Notes: generated by a model not told the origin, from the letters alone. A DNA stretch of 64,000 nucleotides from Paguma larvata (GCA_030068075.1 CM057839.1:53410960-53474959), one strand, 5' to 3'; positions 22,603 through 35,189 are shown, counted from the first letter of the stretch. Program-made: numbers and translations.

Positions 22603-23439
22603 TATGGTTTGAAGATTTAGAATCTGGAATTTCCATGGGATGTTGAATGACTCTTGAAATAATCCTACAAATATTAGTATGTTTTTGCTTTCATATATTC
22701 AGCCAATTGATACCATTTTCCTTTCTTCTTCTTGATCCTGGGATGAAATGGTAATAACAGATATGGTATCTGTCTTCATGGAGTCTACAGCCCAGAGGGA
22801 CCACCAACTGCTAATCAAATAATCACACAAGTGAATTTGAAGCAACACTTCTACATTCTGTACCACATTTAATCTGATAAAGAGGTGCATGGTACATGTT
22901 CAGGGGGACCTAAGTCTCAGAGGTTATGACAGGTTTCAGAGTAGGAAGTGTTGACATTCATAACCCGTGAAGCACAACGCTTGGTTGGTTGTCACCTCTA
23001 AAGCTGGGGAAACAATAGGAATGACAACAATTAGGATTTTCAACTGAGTCCTGCTTGCAGACTGGATCTCCTATGTCCCCTACTGACCTGATGCCTATTC
23101 TCTTAGAGCAAAAGACATTGTCTCCAGCTCTTTCAACTGAACCCGGGTGTGTTTGAAATAGCACATCCTGTTAATGCATGGACATGAAGGATACCACAGA
23201 GAACAGAGTCAAGGAGGACTGTTAAAGTATAAACGTGGGAAACTAGGGACTGAGCACTGTCCTTCACTAGCAGCACTGGAGTCGAACAGCAGTGAACAGG
23301 GGACACTTGGATTACAAGAATGTATATTCCATTTCAGGCTAAGAGATTCAAGTGATGGTAAAATATCCAAGGGGAAACAGCTTGCAGACTAGCATTGCTG
23401 GGGGAGGAGATAAGAACAAATTATAAAACTGAGTCTCAG
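22603..23439. other. Unassigned intergenic sequence
   Basis: No gene or repeat recognised. Confidence 0.35.
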
Positions 23440-23640
23440 GCTAGAATGTATCTGCATTCAGTGATAATAATTCTTTATGATTACATACCATCACCATCAT
23501 TGCACATGGTGCTTACTCCATGTCTACACACATACTAACTGTTGGAGTCTTAGAACAAGACTGGGAGGCAGATACTATGATAATTTCCATGTTACAGATT
23601 GGGAATCCGAGACACAGAGAGTTTAAGTGACATACATGCC
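23440..23640 (-). repeat. MIR SINE
   Basis: GATAATTTCCATGTTACAGA, GAGACACAGAGAGTTTAAGT and GCCCAAGGTAATAATGC follow the MIR reverse complement. MIR-like sequence (TTTCAAACACA) continues slightly beyond. Confidence 0.8.
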
Positions 23641-24419
23641 CAAGGTAATAATGCTGAGCCGGTTTCAAACACAAGCAAGCCATATCCTTAACCACCCAAT
23701 GCCTCTCTACATAGTATTACCAATTACAACGTCCTTGTACACCTATCCCATTCTTACTCCCCACAGCAACTTATTCCCCCTACAGAGGAAGTTTATTGTT
23801 CTGCTTAGCTTTACAGATGGCAACACAAAATCCTGCCCACAACATAGGGTTTCAGAACTCAAACCCATGTTTTCTGATTCCAGATTCAGTTTTCTTTCAC
23901 CCTACCTTTGCTGTCCTTGAAAGCTCATGAGCTCTCACCTTAGGTAGCACAGAAGGAAAAGAGGGAATTCTCACAGCTGTTGAGGAGAAAAGAGGGACGG
24001 TGTAAGAATGAAAAGTTAGAAAAACAAAAAGCGTAGAAAGCCAAATAAAGATATTTTCCCTTCTAGTAACAACCTCACCAAATTGTGATGGATGAGTCTG
24101 TGGGCAAAGTGCTGTTTGGAGGTTAATGAAAGCTTGTCCAAGATCAGATGCAATGGCAAATACCTTGCAGGAGACCGATTCTTGTTCTTGATGAGCTTAC
24201 TGTCTTGCTGGGAAGTAAGTCAAACCTCAAACACAGGTAAAGAATTTTTTAAGACAGTTGTACTGCCAGGTGAGTGACTAGGAAAAGAGCAGGAAGATTT
24301 CAGAGAAGGAAAAGTTACAGGCTGAGTTGTGACAGAAAAGTTACAGAAAATGCCTCATGGGGGAAGATGGTTCCTGAGCAGTTTACATAGAGAAATCATT
24401 CTGTGCTCTTGCTCTTCTC
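23641..24419. other. Unassigned intergenic sequence
   Basis: No gene recognised. The open frame at 23627-23920 partly overlaps MIR sequence. Confidence 0.35.
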
Positions 24420-24640
24420 TTTATTTTTATTTTTTAATGTTTGTTTGTTTATGCATATATGTATGTATGTATTGAGAGATAGAGAGCAAGTGCGGAAGAG
24501 GCAAAGAGAAGGAGACAGAGAATCCCAAGCAGGTTCCACGCTATGAGCACAGAGCTCCATGCCAGGTTTGAACTCACAAACTACAAGACCATAACTTGAG
24601 GCAAAACCAGGAGCCGGTCGCTTAACCGACTGAGCCACCC
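24420..24640 (-). mobile_element. Feliform Can-SINE, diverged
   Basis: AATGTTTGTTTGTTTATGC tail with TATG expansion, GAGCACAGAGCTCCATGCCA, and a head ending GACTGAGCCACCCA that stops short of the usual GGCGCCCC. Confidence 0.9.
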
Positions 24641-25194
24641 AATTCATATCCTTTCCTCTCTCCTTCCTCTCTCTTGCCAAAAAGCGAAAAATAATGACAA
24701 CTTGTCTAAACACAGTGTTGAGGCCGTTACCTGAGTGGCCTGTTCCAGTTCTAGAAGCTCTCCTTCCCATACCACAAGAATAAGTTTTATTTACACTCCT
24801 ACCCCAAAGGAATTTGAAAGTGCTTTGAATGTGCCCAAGGGACTACCCTCCAACTGTTACCTAAGTCAACAGTCCCTCAAGGAAGTAATTTTGCTTTTAG
24901 AAATCTGTAAGCCCCACCTGTAGCCAAAGAAACGTAGCCCATGTGATTCCTATTTCCTAAGAAGAAATTAACCCAATATGGACACCATTTGTTAAAGTGG
25001 TTTCCTTATCACTGTAAAGGAATCTCAAAAAGCCAGTCTATAACCAGGAACCCAGCTGTAAATCTCTCCAAGTCCACCTGTGTTAAAACAGATGCCTGAA
25101 ATAAAGACCAGAAGTTTAACAAATCCCTTTCCCCTTGATGTAAAATCCCATTGCTGCTGTTGAACAGGATTTATAGACATTGAGTCAATTAAAG
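24641..25194. other. Unassigned intergenic sequence
   Basis: No gene or repeat recognised. Confidence 0.35.
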
Positions 25195-25457
25195 GGTATT
25201 ATATGCAGCACCTAGAATGGACAAATTCATAAAGACAGGAAGTAGAATGGTGGTTACCGCGGGCTGGGGGAGGGAGAGATGGGGCATTGTTTTTAATGGG
25301 GACAGTTTCAGTAAGGGGAGATGCGGATGTTCTGGAGATGAATAGTGAATCAGAGCACAACAATGTGAATGTACTTAATGCCATAGAACTGTACCCTTAA
25401 ATATGGTTAAAATGGTAGATTTTATGTTACATATATTTTACCACAATTTTAAAAAAA
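25195..25457 (+). mobile_element. L1 LINE 3' UTR end
   Basis: GAATGGTGGTTACCGCGGGC, AATGTGAATGTACTTAATGC, CATAGAACTGTACCCTTAAA, GGTTAAAATGGTAGATTTTA and TTTTACCACAATTTTAAAAA match the common L1MA/L1MB-type 3' end. Confidence 0.88.
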
Positions 25458-25582
25458 GAGTAAAGAGAACGTTTCAAAGCCTAGAATCTAGAATCTTTTC
25501 CCAATAACAGTGACGAGGTTGGCTGCTACCTTTTTGTGACAAACTAGGTTTTAGTAAACTATTTTTAAAATACTGTAATTGA

Positions 25583-25828
25583 GGGGTGTCTGGGTGGCTC
25601 AGTCAGTTGAGTGTCTGACTTCAGCTCAGGTCATGATATCATGGTTTGTAAGTTCGAGCCCTGCATTGGACTCTGTGCTGACAGCTCGAAGCCTGGAGCC
25701 TGCTTCAGATTCTGTGTCTCCCTCTCTTTCTCTCTCTGTCCCTCCCCTGCTTGCGTCCTCTCTCTCTCTCTCTTCTCAAAAAATAAACATTAAAAATAAA
25801 TAAAACACCATAAAAGTAAATAAAATAA
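25583..25828 (+). mobile_element. Feliform Can-SINE with long A-rich tail
   Basis: GGGGTGTCTGGGTGGCTCAG head, GCTGACAGCTCGAAGCCTGG body, CT run, and a tail extended by AAATAAAT-type repeats. AAAATACTGTAATTGAG before it and AAAACACTGTAAATCAAG after it look like the target duplication. Confidence 0.95.
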
Positions 25829-26067
25829 AACACTGTAAATCAAGGGGAGGGAGACAGTAAGGCTTTTGAAGAGCTTAAAAGGAAGAAGAGTCAAACTGCT
25901 TACCAAGGGGCCGTAGTGTAAGTAATTCCGGTGCCCATCATTTCCTGGATTATTTAAGGAACCACTCAGCCCGCCAGATGATCATTCAGCAACCTAATAG
26001 AAGTGCGTTGAGGGTGTGAGCCAATTATTATCCCATTAAGGAAACTAAGACTTAAGAACTATATTTA

Positions 26068-26182
26068 AGTGCCTGGAATAGCCCAAATTCATAGAAACAG
26101 AAATAGAAGAGAAGTTACCAGAGGCTGAGGAGAGGGGGGATGGGAGTTATTATGTATATTTTACCACAATTTTTTTTTAAAG
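26068..26182 (+). mobile_element. Short L1 3' end with internal deletion
   Basis: CATAGAAACAGAAATAGAAG and GTTACCAGAGGCTGAGGAG are followed directly by TATGTATATTTTACCACAAT. The roughly 150 bp that normally lie between are missing. Confidence 0.7.
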
Positions 26183-27715
26183 GTAAACCATCTCAGCCAC
26201 TTGAAATAACAATAAAATGAAAATCCTTTCCAAGAAGGAAAGAGTGAATCCTAAGGAAAAAGATTAATAAAGAATTGGTAGTTGGTAGACAGTGGAAGGA
26301 AGACTATATTTCACGAAAGGGCTACTATGGACATGAGGCAGCACTTACACAGTCTACTCCGCAGACATCTATCCCGGATCTTTGGCTGGCAAGGTCCCAT
26401 TCAGCCAAAAGTTTTCCTAGTGGCCCAGTCCCTCTTTCTCTGTCCTCCTGTCCCCTTCCTCCCCCTCCTGAACTATTCAGAGCCCTAACCAGTCATTTTC
26501 TTTTTTTTAAATTGGCAACCGCCCACGTTGGATAAACAAGATATACAGGATGGAGGGGGTGGTGAAGCGGAAGCACATTTCAGAGCTAAGAAAACAAATA
26601 GCCAATGAAGCAGAAGAAACCACAATGTGACTTAGACAAGCTGGGCTCTGGACAGACGTGTCGGACGAGTCAATTATTTCCAGATCTCAACGGGCCTGGG
26701 ATGGAGAAAGCAAACCATACTATTTGTCGGAGTGAGTTCCTATGGGGTGGAGTCCCAGTCAAAGGAATGGCTGGAGAGAAACAAGAAGGGGAGTAAAGGT
26801 CCCTTTTCATTAAGTTGTCACTGGGAAAGCCAAGTCTGTAATAAAGCTTGTTGGGTACTGATTAAGCTCTGTGGGTTTGGGCAGGGAGGAAAAAGGATAA
26901 AATAGCAGTCATGACATGACACCTTCTCCCTGACTCTCACTGGAGTAAAGCAGGAAGATGTGGACCACACCAAGCAGAGAGGCCACAAAGCCACATGGCC
27001 ACACACTGAGAGGTTCCCATGGGCTGCCCAGGCCCAAGTGTCTCTGGAAGGAGGAAGAAGCAGCAGGAGGAAGTATGGATCATAGTCGGGTGAATGGGCT
27101 CTGGCTCTCTAGCATCCTTAGCCGTTGGGAGATAGACCTAGATGGACCTCGCCTTTCCAGGAGCTCTTTACAGAGCCATGAGCACAGAGGCAACAAGACG
27201 CTTAAAAAATCTGTTGTAGTTTACTGTAGATAGAGCTGAGCAGGGCCTTGTCTCTCAGGTGAAAAGAGCTGCGGGACAAGCTAGATGAGTTGTTTAATAA
27301 GTCCACCATGCCCTTCTGGCAGGTAGCAGTTTAAATGTTCGGCCCTTTCTATTGCATTGAGTCAAAACGCATCGAATTGCACATTCAGGCGATGCTATTT
27401 TTAATGCAAGCCAGCTTTGCCGAGGTGACGCGCGCTCACTGCCTGCACGTCAGTGCCTTCGAAATGCTGGCTGTGCAGAGCACTGTGAGAGGCGCTGTGG
27501 GGAAGAGGACCAGAGAGAGAGAGAGCAGACCGTGCAAATACGAACCGTGTGGATGCACAGAATATCAGCAATGACAAAAGGTAATGCATAAAAGGGTCAC
27601 CAAGACACTAGGTGACCAGGTAAGATGTTTAGATGGAAACAATCCTGGGACTTCGCTGGAGAACCAGGCTTGCCAGTGAAATTGTGAACTTTTAGTATTA
27701 AAACAGTAACACTAA
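26183..27715. other. Unassigned intergenic sequence
   Basis: No gene recognised. 27465-27515 (CTGTGCAGAGCACTGTGAGA) may be a small antisense L2 tail. CpG is locally more frequent around 27420-27550. Confidence 0.35.
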
Positions 27716-27933
27716 GGGACGCCTGGGAAGCTCAGTCAGTTAAGCGTCCGGCTTTGGCTCAGGTCATGATCTCGCAGTCCACGGGTTTGAGCCCCACATC
27801 GGGCTCTGTGCTTACAGCTCAGAGCCTGGAGCCTGCTTTGGATTCTGTGCCTCCCTCTCTCTCTGCCTCTCTGCAGCTCACACTTTATCTCTCTGTCTCT
27901 CAAAAATGAATAAACGTTAAAAAAAATTTTTTT
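27716..27933 (+). mobile_element. Feliform Can-SINE with target duplication
   Basis: GGGACGCCTGGGAAGCTCAG head, body GCTTACAGCTCAGAGCCTGG, AATGAATAAACGTTAAAAAA tail. AAACAGTAACACTAA at 27701-27715 recurs as AAACAGTAACTCTAA at 27934-27948. Confidence 0.96.
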
Positions 27934-28299
27934 AAACAGTAACTCTAACATTAACCACAATTAACCTGAAAGAAACGTATTTTTATTCTTCCAGAACAAA
28001 GGAAGCAGTAAAGCCCTCAGTGGGCCAGTCACATTTTCTTCCTTCTGGACTTTGTTCCTTTAATTGCCAAACTGTGTTTATGACTTTTACTACAGAACAA
28101 TGAGTACCATGTTCAAATGAAGTAATTTATTTTAGCTACGTGCCCTATGTATCATCAAAACGAACAGAAAATGGGCCCTACACGCTCCCCCCCCCCACGC
28201 TCAGATTCTTTGGGTACACTTTTTGCATATGAAAATGACCAGTCTCAGTTACCAAGCACCCATCATGATGAATTTCCTCCCTTTGACTTCTGCTCTGCA

Positions 28300-28370
28300 T
28301 CCCCTTTAAGTGGGAAATTGGACTGGATAATCTCCAGGGTCCTTTTCAACCTCAAAGTCCCATGAGTCCA
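28300..28370 (+). repeat. CR1/L3 LINE 3' end fragment
   Basis: TTGGACTGGATAATCTCCAG, GGTCCTTTTCAACCTCAAAG and TCCCATGAGTCC fit the CR1/L3 terminus. Confidence 0.55.
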
Positions 28371-30479
28371 TGTTGGAGGTGGGATTGTGGACTGTCAAGT
28401 GAGGGGCTGTAACAAAGAGTGGGGAGCTGGGCGACCCACACCCTGACCTGATGCCACCACTGGTGTGCCCAGGGGAACATCCCCCCTACCCCCGGCAGTC
28501 ACAGCTGTCACTGTGGACAATGGGAACACCAAGGAGATGGTACCAGGGTGGTTGGGCACATTTGAGGTTGTCTCAATTGTGTATAAAATGTTTTGCAAAC
28601 ACGACTTCAGGACACATTCCTACGACTGCCCACCCCCTCGGACCAGATTTTTGCCTCTAAGACCCTCCTGTAGAGAAATTCTGTAGTGGTCACCATCTGT
28701 GTGCTAGTGTCGCAGCTGTAAACCTGGAATAATAATAACATTGACCTGTCTCCCCGTAGTGATGTGGGGACTGACTAATTAAGCCCTGTAAATTGCCTTG
28801 AAAACTGGACAATAGAATTCTCTGCCCGTCTGTCAGAAAGAATTCACGCCATCCCCTAGACCTGACCCGAGGGTGGTGTCGCAGCTCTCTAGCCCCTCTT
28901 TGCTGGTATTTTGTCACATTTGGACAAAGGGCTCTGGAGTCAAAGGGCAGCTTAAACCACACACCCAATATCTTGCTAAGAGGAATTCCTGAGAATCGGC
29001 TTAGCGCTGATGATTGCCAAATGCTCTGAATCACTTCCTTTTCTCCCACAGACTGGCTTTTTCTGGATTTCTGCTCCCAGATGAAATGGGTGTGTATATA
29101 GGTGTGGGAGAGGGACCATGCCTGTAGCCCTAGGCTCGTACTTCCCAGTGACACGGCGGTTGTAGACGGTCCCAGGGTGACCCAAACAGGGATTCCCTTC
29201 ACAGCTTCCTCTTCCTAGTCCCTGTTTCCTAATCTTGGTTCACATTTCACTTTGATATTTAACAACTTGAGGGCAGCCCCTGCCTGCTTTTCCACCCAGA
29301 GGAAGCCGAGGAAACCAGTGTGGCCCAGAGCCCTCCACATACAAAATCACGCAGGGATGTTGTACAATTAAAAAGCTGCTATGGTTTCGGTGAAAACAGC
29401 TCCATGCAAACATCTGGACCCTCTGCAGATGGTTTACTAATCCGTACATATCACTGCCAATGAGCTCTTTGCAAAATCCTTTTAAAGTATATCAGATGTG
29501 ACAGGTTTCCAGAAGCTGGGATTCTGACTTTAATGTGCTGACATTCAGAAAAGCCAATAGCATTCCTGATCATTCACAAAGCTCCTTTTAAGTAACTTTG
29601 GGATGCAGTTATTGAAAAGGCTGGACTTTTCTTTAAATCAGACCTGACAGAGATTAAAAAATAAATAATAACTATAAAGAGGAGTAAGTGAATTGGATCA
29701 GGAAAACATGAATGTTATTTAAAATGGTAATTTAACTTTTAATTTAGATCAAAGACAAATATCAAGTGTAATTGAATGAGGGCTTACAACATTATCAGTT
29801 TTAGACACCAGGATCACAACTCGGAGTATGGACCTGTTTTGTGCACCCAACACAAGTTGACAGGTACTGTGAATGAATGAAATACAAACTACATAAAATA
29901 CTGAATAGATATCAATTGTAATTAACACCCAAATCCCCAAAATTTTCTCAGTTTTCCACTATTCTCTCATTCGATGTCCACTGAATACATACTGTTTGTC
30001 ACCATGACAGCCTGTGGGGTCACCACGATGAACAGCCGTGGTCTATGCCACGAAGGAGCTAACAGTTTATGAAAAGCAATTTTCTACAAGAAGGATTGTT
30101 CATAAATGTAAGCCTTCTTTCTCTAAGTTATTTACAGCATTATACTAAATATAAGTATGTCTTGCTATAAATAATGAATCTTAGAAAACAGAGCAATATT
30201 ATTTTTAAAAATTTAGATCTCTCAATAATTCCCCATTAAAAAGTTACACTCTTTAAATCCAGAAGTGGTCACGAATATTGCCTACTGTCCATTTTCTACT
30301 CTAGTCCCTATTGTGACTCACAGAACATGGAAAGAACTAACCTTGATTAAAGTGACAGGAAACCTAATTGAATACTTAGTGGATAAATTCATGACCTTGG
30401 CCTCATTAGCATAGCACTCAACCTAACTAGTAAATAGAAAGAAATAAAACGAAGCAATGCTATTGACCCTGGATTGTTT
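28371..30479. other. Unassigned intergenic sequence
   Basis: No gene recognised. A 170-codon minus-strand open frame (28690-29202) has no family resemblance. 29960-30075 (CACTGAATACATACTGTTTG, GGAGCTAACAGTTTATG) may be an antisense L2 tail. Confidence 0.35.
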
Positions 30480-31150
30480 TGTCCACTGCCATACAACTCA
30501 GAAATAATAGCCTGAACACACTTCTATACATTATGGAAGAAGTATACATTGATACAACTTCTCCAGAAGATAATTTGGCAATATCTATTACACATAACTT
30601 TTGGTCCAGTAACTATACTTCTAGGAAGTTCTCCAACAAATATATGCATGCATATTTGCAAAAACACACATACAAGGCTTTTCATTGATTCATAGTAGCA
30701 AAAAACTGGAAATAATCTAAATATTCATCAATAGGGGATTGGTTAAATCAATTATTATATCTGCATGCAGAGGAATACTATGCAGTCATTTTAAAAGAAT
30801 GAGATAGATCTAGATATAATGATGTAGCTCAACCTCCACGATATACTATCAAGTGAAAAGAAACAAAAATAAGGTACAGATCATACTGAATAATATGATA
30901 CTATTTGAGATTTTCAAGGGGAGATTAAAAGGATTTTGTAAAGAGCTCATTTAAATATATTATACATAAATAAGAATATATATGTGCATATATAAAATGT
31001 ATTATAAATACATGTTTGAATTTACATAGAAGACACATAGTGGTTGCTTTGAACTTAGAGTCAGGGATGAAAAAGACCAGTTCTTTTCTTTGATATGGTA
31101 ATGCTTGAATTTTTTTTTTTTCCAGATTTTAAAATAATTAAAAAGAAATG
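30480..31150 (+). mobile_element. Old L1 LINE 3' fragment
   Basis: GGTCCAGTAACTATACTTCT, GGGGATTGGTTAAATCAATT, GAATACTATGCAGTCATTTT and GAATGAGATAGATCTAGATA follow an L1M-age ORF2 end and 3' UTR in sense. It ends in an A-rich block near 31145. Confidence 0.78.
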
Positions 31151-31339
31151 ACCTGGAAAGATTGCCCACATGTTCTGTCTCTCAATTCAGTGGCTTCTTG
31201 TGTTCATCCAGACTTTCGGTAGTGTTTAAGTTCTTCAAGAAGACTCCCAACTATCTGAAAGCAGGGACTCTGGCTCATGGTCTTGACCTTCCTTGGGTAA
31301 GTTACTTATTTTTCATAAACCTGTTGCCTCAATGATATA

Positions 31340-31760
31340 TGAAGATGATAATAGTGGTAGCTGACATTTATTAAGTGAGGAGCACAGGTCCAGCGTCTTA
31401 CTGCTTTTTTTTTTTAATGTTTTTAATGTTATTTATTTTTGAGCTAGAGAGACAGAGGGTGAGCAGGGGAGGGGCAGAGAGAGAAGGAGACACAGAATCT
31501 GAGGCAGGCTCCAGGCTCTGAGCTGTCAGCACAGAGCCACATGGGGCTTGAACTCATGGATGGTGAGATTGTGACCTGAGCTGAAGTAGGACATTCACCT
31601 GACTGAGCCACCCAGGCGCCCCCTCTTACTGCTTTTAACATGGGTTGCACCATCTAATCTCGAAACAATCCTAATAAGCATTATTGCTATATTCCATTTT
31701 ATAGATTAGAAAAGACACATATCACTAAAGTGATAAGTGGAGGGCCCAGGATTTGTCTGT
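31340..31760 (-). repeat. MIR SINE split by a Can-SINE
   Basis: Left part GCTGACATTTATTAAGTGAG; right part ATCTAATCTCGAAACAATCC, TTCCATTTTATAGATTAGAA and GATAAGTGGAGGGCCCAGGA. The younger SINE at 31409-31623 lies between. Confidence 0.75.
31409..31623 (-). mobile_element. Feliform Can-SINE with 13-bp target duplication
   Basis: T-rich tail, CAGGCTCCAGGCTCTGAGCT, head ending CACCCAGGCGCCCC. TCTTACTGCTTTT is present at 31396-31408 and 31624-31636, placing the insertion inside the MIR. Confidence 0.96.
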
Positions 31761-32339
31761 GTCCAGGGTCCATGGACCTATTGGGTTGTGTAAGAAGTGA
31801 GAAAGTGCATGTAAAATACTTGGCAATGTCCGGCTCTTCAGGAAGTGCTTAGGAAATGTTAGACATTATTCCTGAGTCTATTTCTTCCCTGCCAGGAAAC
31901 TCTTTCAGCCATTAAAAACATGCACCCAACTGAACTGAAACAAGGTAGCTTCGTGCTGAAAGCACTGAGATCCTAGCAGGGGCAGGCGCATGGGAGACAC
32001 ACAACCACTACTTGAGCTCAGACATGTGAAATCACCTCACATCTCTTCGGCCACGTGTGGATTGCCACGGGAGGTCATTAGGGAAAGTTCTGTGTTTTCC
32101 CCTTGGGATACGAAGGTTTTACTGCCAGTAATAACAGATGTGGCCAGTCAATTACAGACTAGAGATGGGTAATCACATCTTGCATTTTAAGGCTTAATCT
32201 GATCACCTCTGGGGTCAAGGAATGACAGTTATCATAATGGCTGAAGTCTGCTCGCACCACCACTTATGAACCGAATTTCAAGCCTTGGAGGTCTGAAATG
32301 GAGTCTATCTTTGTTCTGCAGTATGCATGTATGCATGCA
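31761..32339. other. Unassigned intergenic sequence
   Basis: No gene or repeat recognised. Confidence 0.35.
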
Positions 32340-32416
32340 TAGGTGTGCATTCATGCGTGTGTTTGCGTGTGTACGTGTGTGTGAGAGAGAGAGACAGAGA
32401 GACAGAGAGAGAGAGA
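32340..32416. repeat. Compound TG/GA microsatellite
   Basis: An interrupted GTGT tract turns into GAGAGACAGAGAGA. Confidence 0.9.
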
Positions 32417-32609
32417 TTTATTCTTTGTGCACATATAAGATGCTCCAAAGCTCGGCCCCGTCACTCTGTCTCCCTCTCAAGTTTACCTGGCGAGTATTTC
32501 CTTTGAGAAAACTGGGAGCCAAGAGGTCTCAATTCTGCTTTAGGTTCTGCTACAAATTGCTTTGCAATTCCTAGGCTGTAGCTCATTTGTGAAATTAGGG
32601 CGGTCTCCC

Positions 32610-32725
32610 AACGTTTGCTTCTTTGTCTCCCCCATACAACTAAAGCTCTTGAATTCTCAGCGTCTAAAATAGTGTCTAGCATACAGTAGACACTCAGTAA
32701 ACACTGAACAAACAACCGTCTGAGT
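32610..32725 (+). repeat. L2 LINE 3' end
   Basis: TAGTGTCTAGCATACAGTAG and ACACTCAGTAAACACTGAAC follow the L2 terminal block. Confidence 0.65.
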
Positions 32726-33519
32726 TCCCTTCCAGTGACAATGTGGCATGAGTCCAAGAAATCATAATCTGATGCATTGAGTTGATTCCAATGCATGCAG
32801 CAGATAACATCGGCTGTCAGCTGTCTTCTTTTCCTCTGCCTACTGTTGAGACACCTTCGTGAACATTTGCACCAGAATCTAACGTGTGTGAAAGGAGATG
32901 ATGTTGAGATCTGCCAAATTTTCTCTACTCTGGCAGGAGTGGAAATGATTTGGATGAAGAAGAAACAAAGTATTAACTTGAAGTGTTGGTGATTTGCTGG
33001 TTTCGTTGAAGCGGGGGTGTCTGTCAATTGCCCCCATCCATACTCACAACTGGCCACCCACAACACTTGTCACCAAGGCCTCTCTACTCAGTCCCCTTGA
33101 CAAGAAAAGTCAAAGACTTCTGGCTAACAATATCTGAAGGCTTCCGGTGACATGACAATCATTTCAGATTTGGAAGGGAAATGACCAAGGAGGAGCTTCT
33201 GGTTTTTTGTCTGTTTTCATGTACATGTACAGTCGGGGTTCTTGGATGTAAATAACACAAAAAAATTCTGGCCAGTGGAAGCAGAAGAGGAATTTAAGAA
33301 TCTCAGGTACCACAAAACAAGTGGGGTCTGCTCCTCCACCACCACCGCCTTTACCACCACCCGCTCCAGCGCTGAATGCTGCTTGCCTCTTGGGCACCCC
33401 GCCACCAGGGCGAACAATTGATTGGTCCCTTTGTTTTTGTGCTGCTTGTTCAAAATTCAAAGTTTCAAAAGGAGCATATGATTGGCCAATCTGGGCCCCA
33501 CCCACCCCCCAGCCAAACA
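32726..33519. other. Unassigned intergenic sequence
   Basis: No gene recognised. Includes a CCACCACCACCGCC tract near 33333 and two CCAAT-box-like ATTGG motifs near 33421 and 33480. Confidence 0.35.
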
Positions 33520-33990
33520 CAGGCATACATCAGAGACACTGCAGGTTCTGTTCCAGACTACTGCAATAAAATGGAGACCACGGTCAAGCCAGTCAAATGA
33601 GATTTTTTGTTTCCCGGTGCATATAAAAGTTATGTTCACAGTATACTGTAGTCTATTAGGTGTGCAATAGCATTACATCTAAAAATAAAACAAAGTACAT
33701 ACCTTACTTTAAAAATACTTTATTGCCAAAAAACGCTAACACCATGTGAGCTTTCAGTGAGTTGTAAACAATGATCACGGATACCCTAACATTAACACAT
33801 AAAATAATGAAAAAGTCTGAATATTGCAAGAATTTGCCAAACTGCAACACAGAGACATGAAGTAAGCAAACTGTGTTGGGAAAATGGCACCAACAGGCTT
33901 GCCCGAAGAAGGGTTGACACAAATTTTCAATTTGTAAAAAGCATGATACCTGCAAAGCATAAAATAGCACAGCAAAGCACAAGGCATGCC
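33520..33990 (+). mobile_element. Internally deleted Tigger1-like DNA transposon
   Basis: The left terminus CAGGCATACATCAGAGACAC is followed by CATATAAAAGTTATGTTCAC, ACTGTAGTCTATTAGGTGTG and GCTAACACCATGTGAGC. It then jumps to the right arm (AATGAAAAAGTCTGAATATT, GACACAAATTTTCAATTTGT) and the inverted end GCACAAGGCATGCC. About 2 kb of transposase coding sequence is absent. The match is to the remembered Tigger1 consensus. Confidence 0.82.
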
Positions 33991-34939
33991 ATCTCTGTCC
34001 CAGCGGGCTCCCACAGTGGTAAAGAAGGTCCTAACCCTCACGCTGTGGGGGAATCCCCCAGGTACAATGGAGAATTGCACGCTGGTCAGCCACAGAAAAG
34101 TGACAGGTAGCCACTACCTCACAACCCAATAGTGTGGCATCTGTGCGCTTTGATAAGCCATCATTTGTAAAGATAGGTAAAACTAGAGTCTACAGTCACA
34201 AACCCAGCCCTTGAAGTGGGGCCGACTCGTGATTAATGTACACGGGGCTTATTAGAATTCTTGCTCTAAAGGCTGAAAAAATTACTGGCCAAAATTAAAT
34301 TTTAACCATTGAGCAACTTCCTGCAACTTTACCCAGAGCAATTCTAGAAGTTGTGGTTGAGTGCTGCCTGCCACCGGTGTGTCCTAAAGTTCCTGCTGCC
34401 ACCACGAATTCACCCAAGGGGACTTCCGACTCTTGATCAAGTTTCCACTCCTTTCCTAAGTCCTCCCACCTCCAAAAAGCATGTTAACCCCAGGTCTTGC
34501 TCCTTCTTAGCCCAGTGGTCACTCTGGAACTCCGGGGACACAGCTTCGGACCTTGGCCCCCCTTCCCTGCAGAAGGGGATGAGCTAGCTCAACCCCTAGT
34601 TTAGGGCATCCTGATGGCTGAGTAGAGGAAGGGACAGAAGCCCGGGTGGAAGGGTAGACCTTTCTCAGCAAATAATGCTTGATGCTCAAGGCAATGAACA
34701 GGACTGGGATCTACAGAGGCGCAGGCCTGACTACAGAGGAGGTGCAGGAGGGGAGGCCCGGATGGGTGGGGTGCAAGTCACAGCCAATGGCCTCATCCCA
34801 AACCAGCAGCAGTAGCTCTACCAAAAGACTTGAAAAGTGCAGCCATGTCACTCCCGGCCATCTACTGCACATATGTACTTGCACAAGTGCGTAAAGGTAG
34901 ATGCGCAGGGATGTTCACTAAAGCATTGTGGGCAAACAC

Positions 34940-34941
<2 letters not shown>
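33991..34941. other. Unassigned intergenic sequence
   Basis: No gene or repeat recognised. Confidence 0.35.

Positions 34942-34977
<36 letters not shown>
34942..34977. repeat. (CA)n microsatellite
   Basis: Nearly pure CA tract of about 18 units. Confidence 0.95.
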
Positions 34978-34978
<1 letters not shown>

Positions 34979-35189
34979 AAATAACTTCCTAGCAGTAATT
35001 CAATATAGTCTGTATAATCATCCTAAGGGAAGTTTGTGTATGAATAAAAAATACTGGAAGGGTCACCTAGGACCCGTGGGAATTAGTGAGAGGGGCAACG
35101 AAAAACCTTCACTTTTCATTGTGTATCCTATTTTGTTTACATGTTGACTGTGAGTACACACTCTCTGCATAATTAGAGCAACAAATTTA

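Noticed and set aside
24396..24770. 124-codon minus-strand frame, and similar frames at 13583-13888, 25579-25803, 31444-31653 and 41426-41662
   Set aside because: These are translations of Can-SINE copies; they share the same WVAQSVE-type peptide.
28690..29202. 170-codon open frame on the minus strand
   Set aside because: No recognisable domain, no splice context, and overlapping open frames in other phases.
32461..33066. 201-codon open frame on the minus strand, the second longest in the window
   Set aside because: No domain, signal or family resemblance. It includes an L2 fragment and has no flanking gene structure.
33321..33400. Proline-rich coding-like tract from CCACCACC repeats
   Set aside because: A short simple-sequence effect with no surrounding gene structure.
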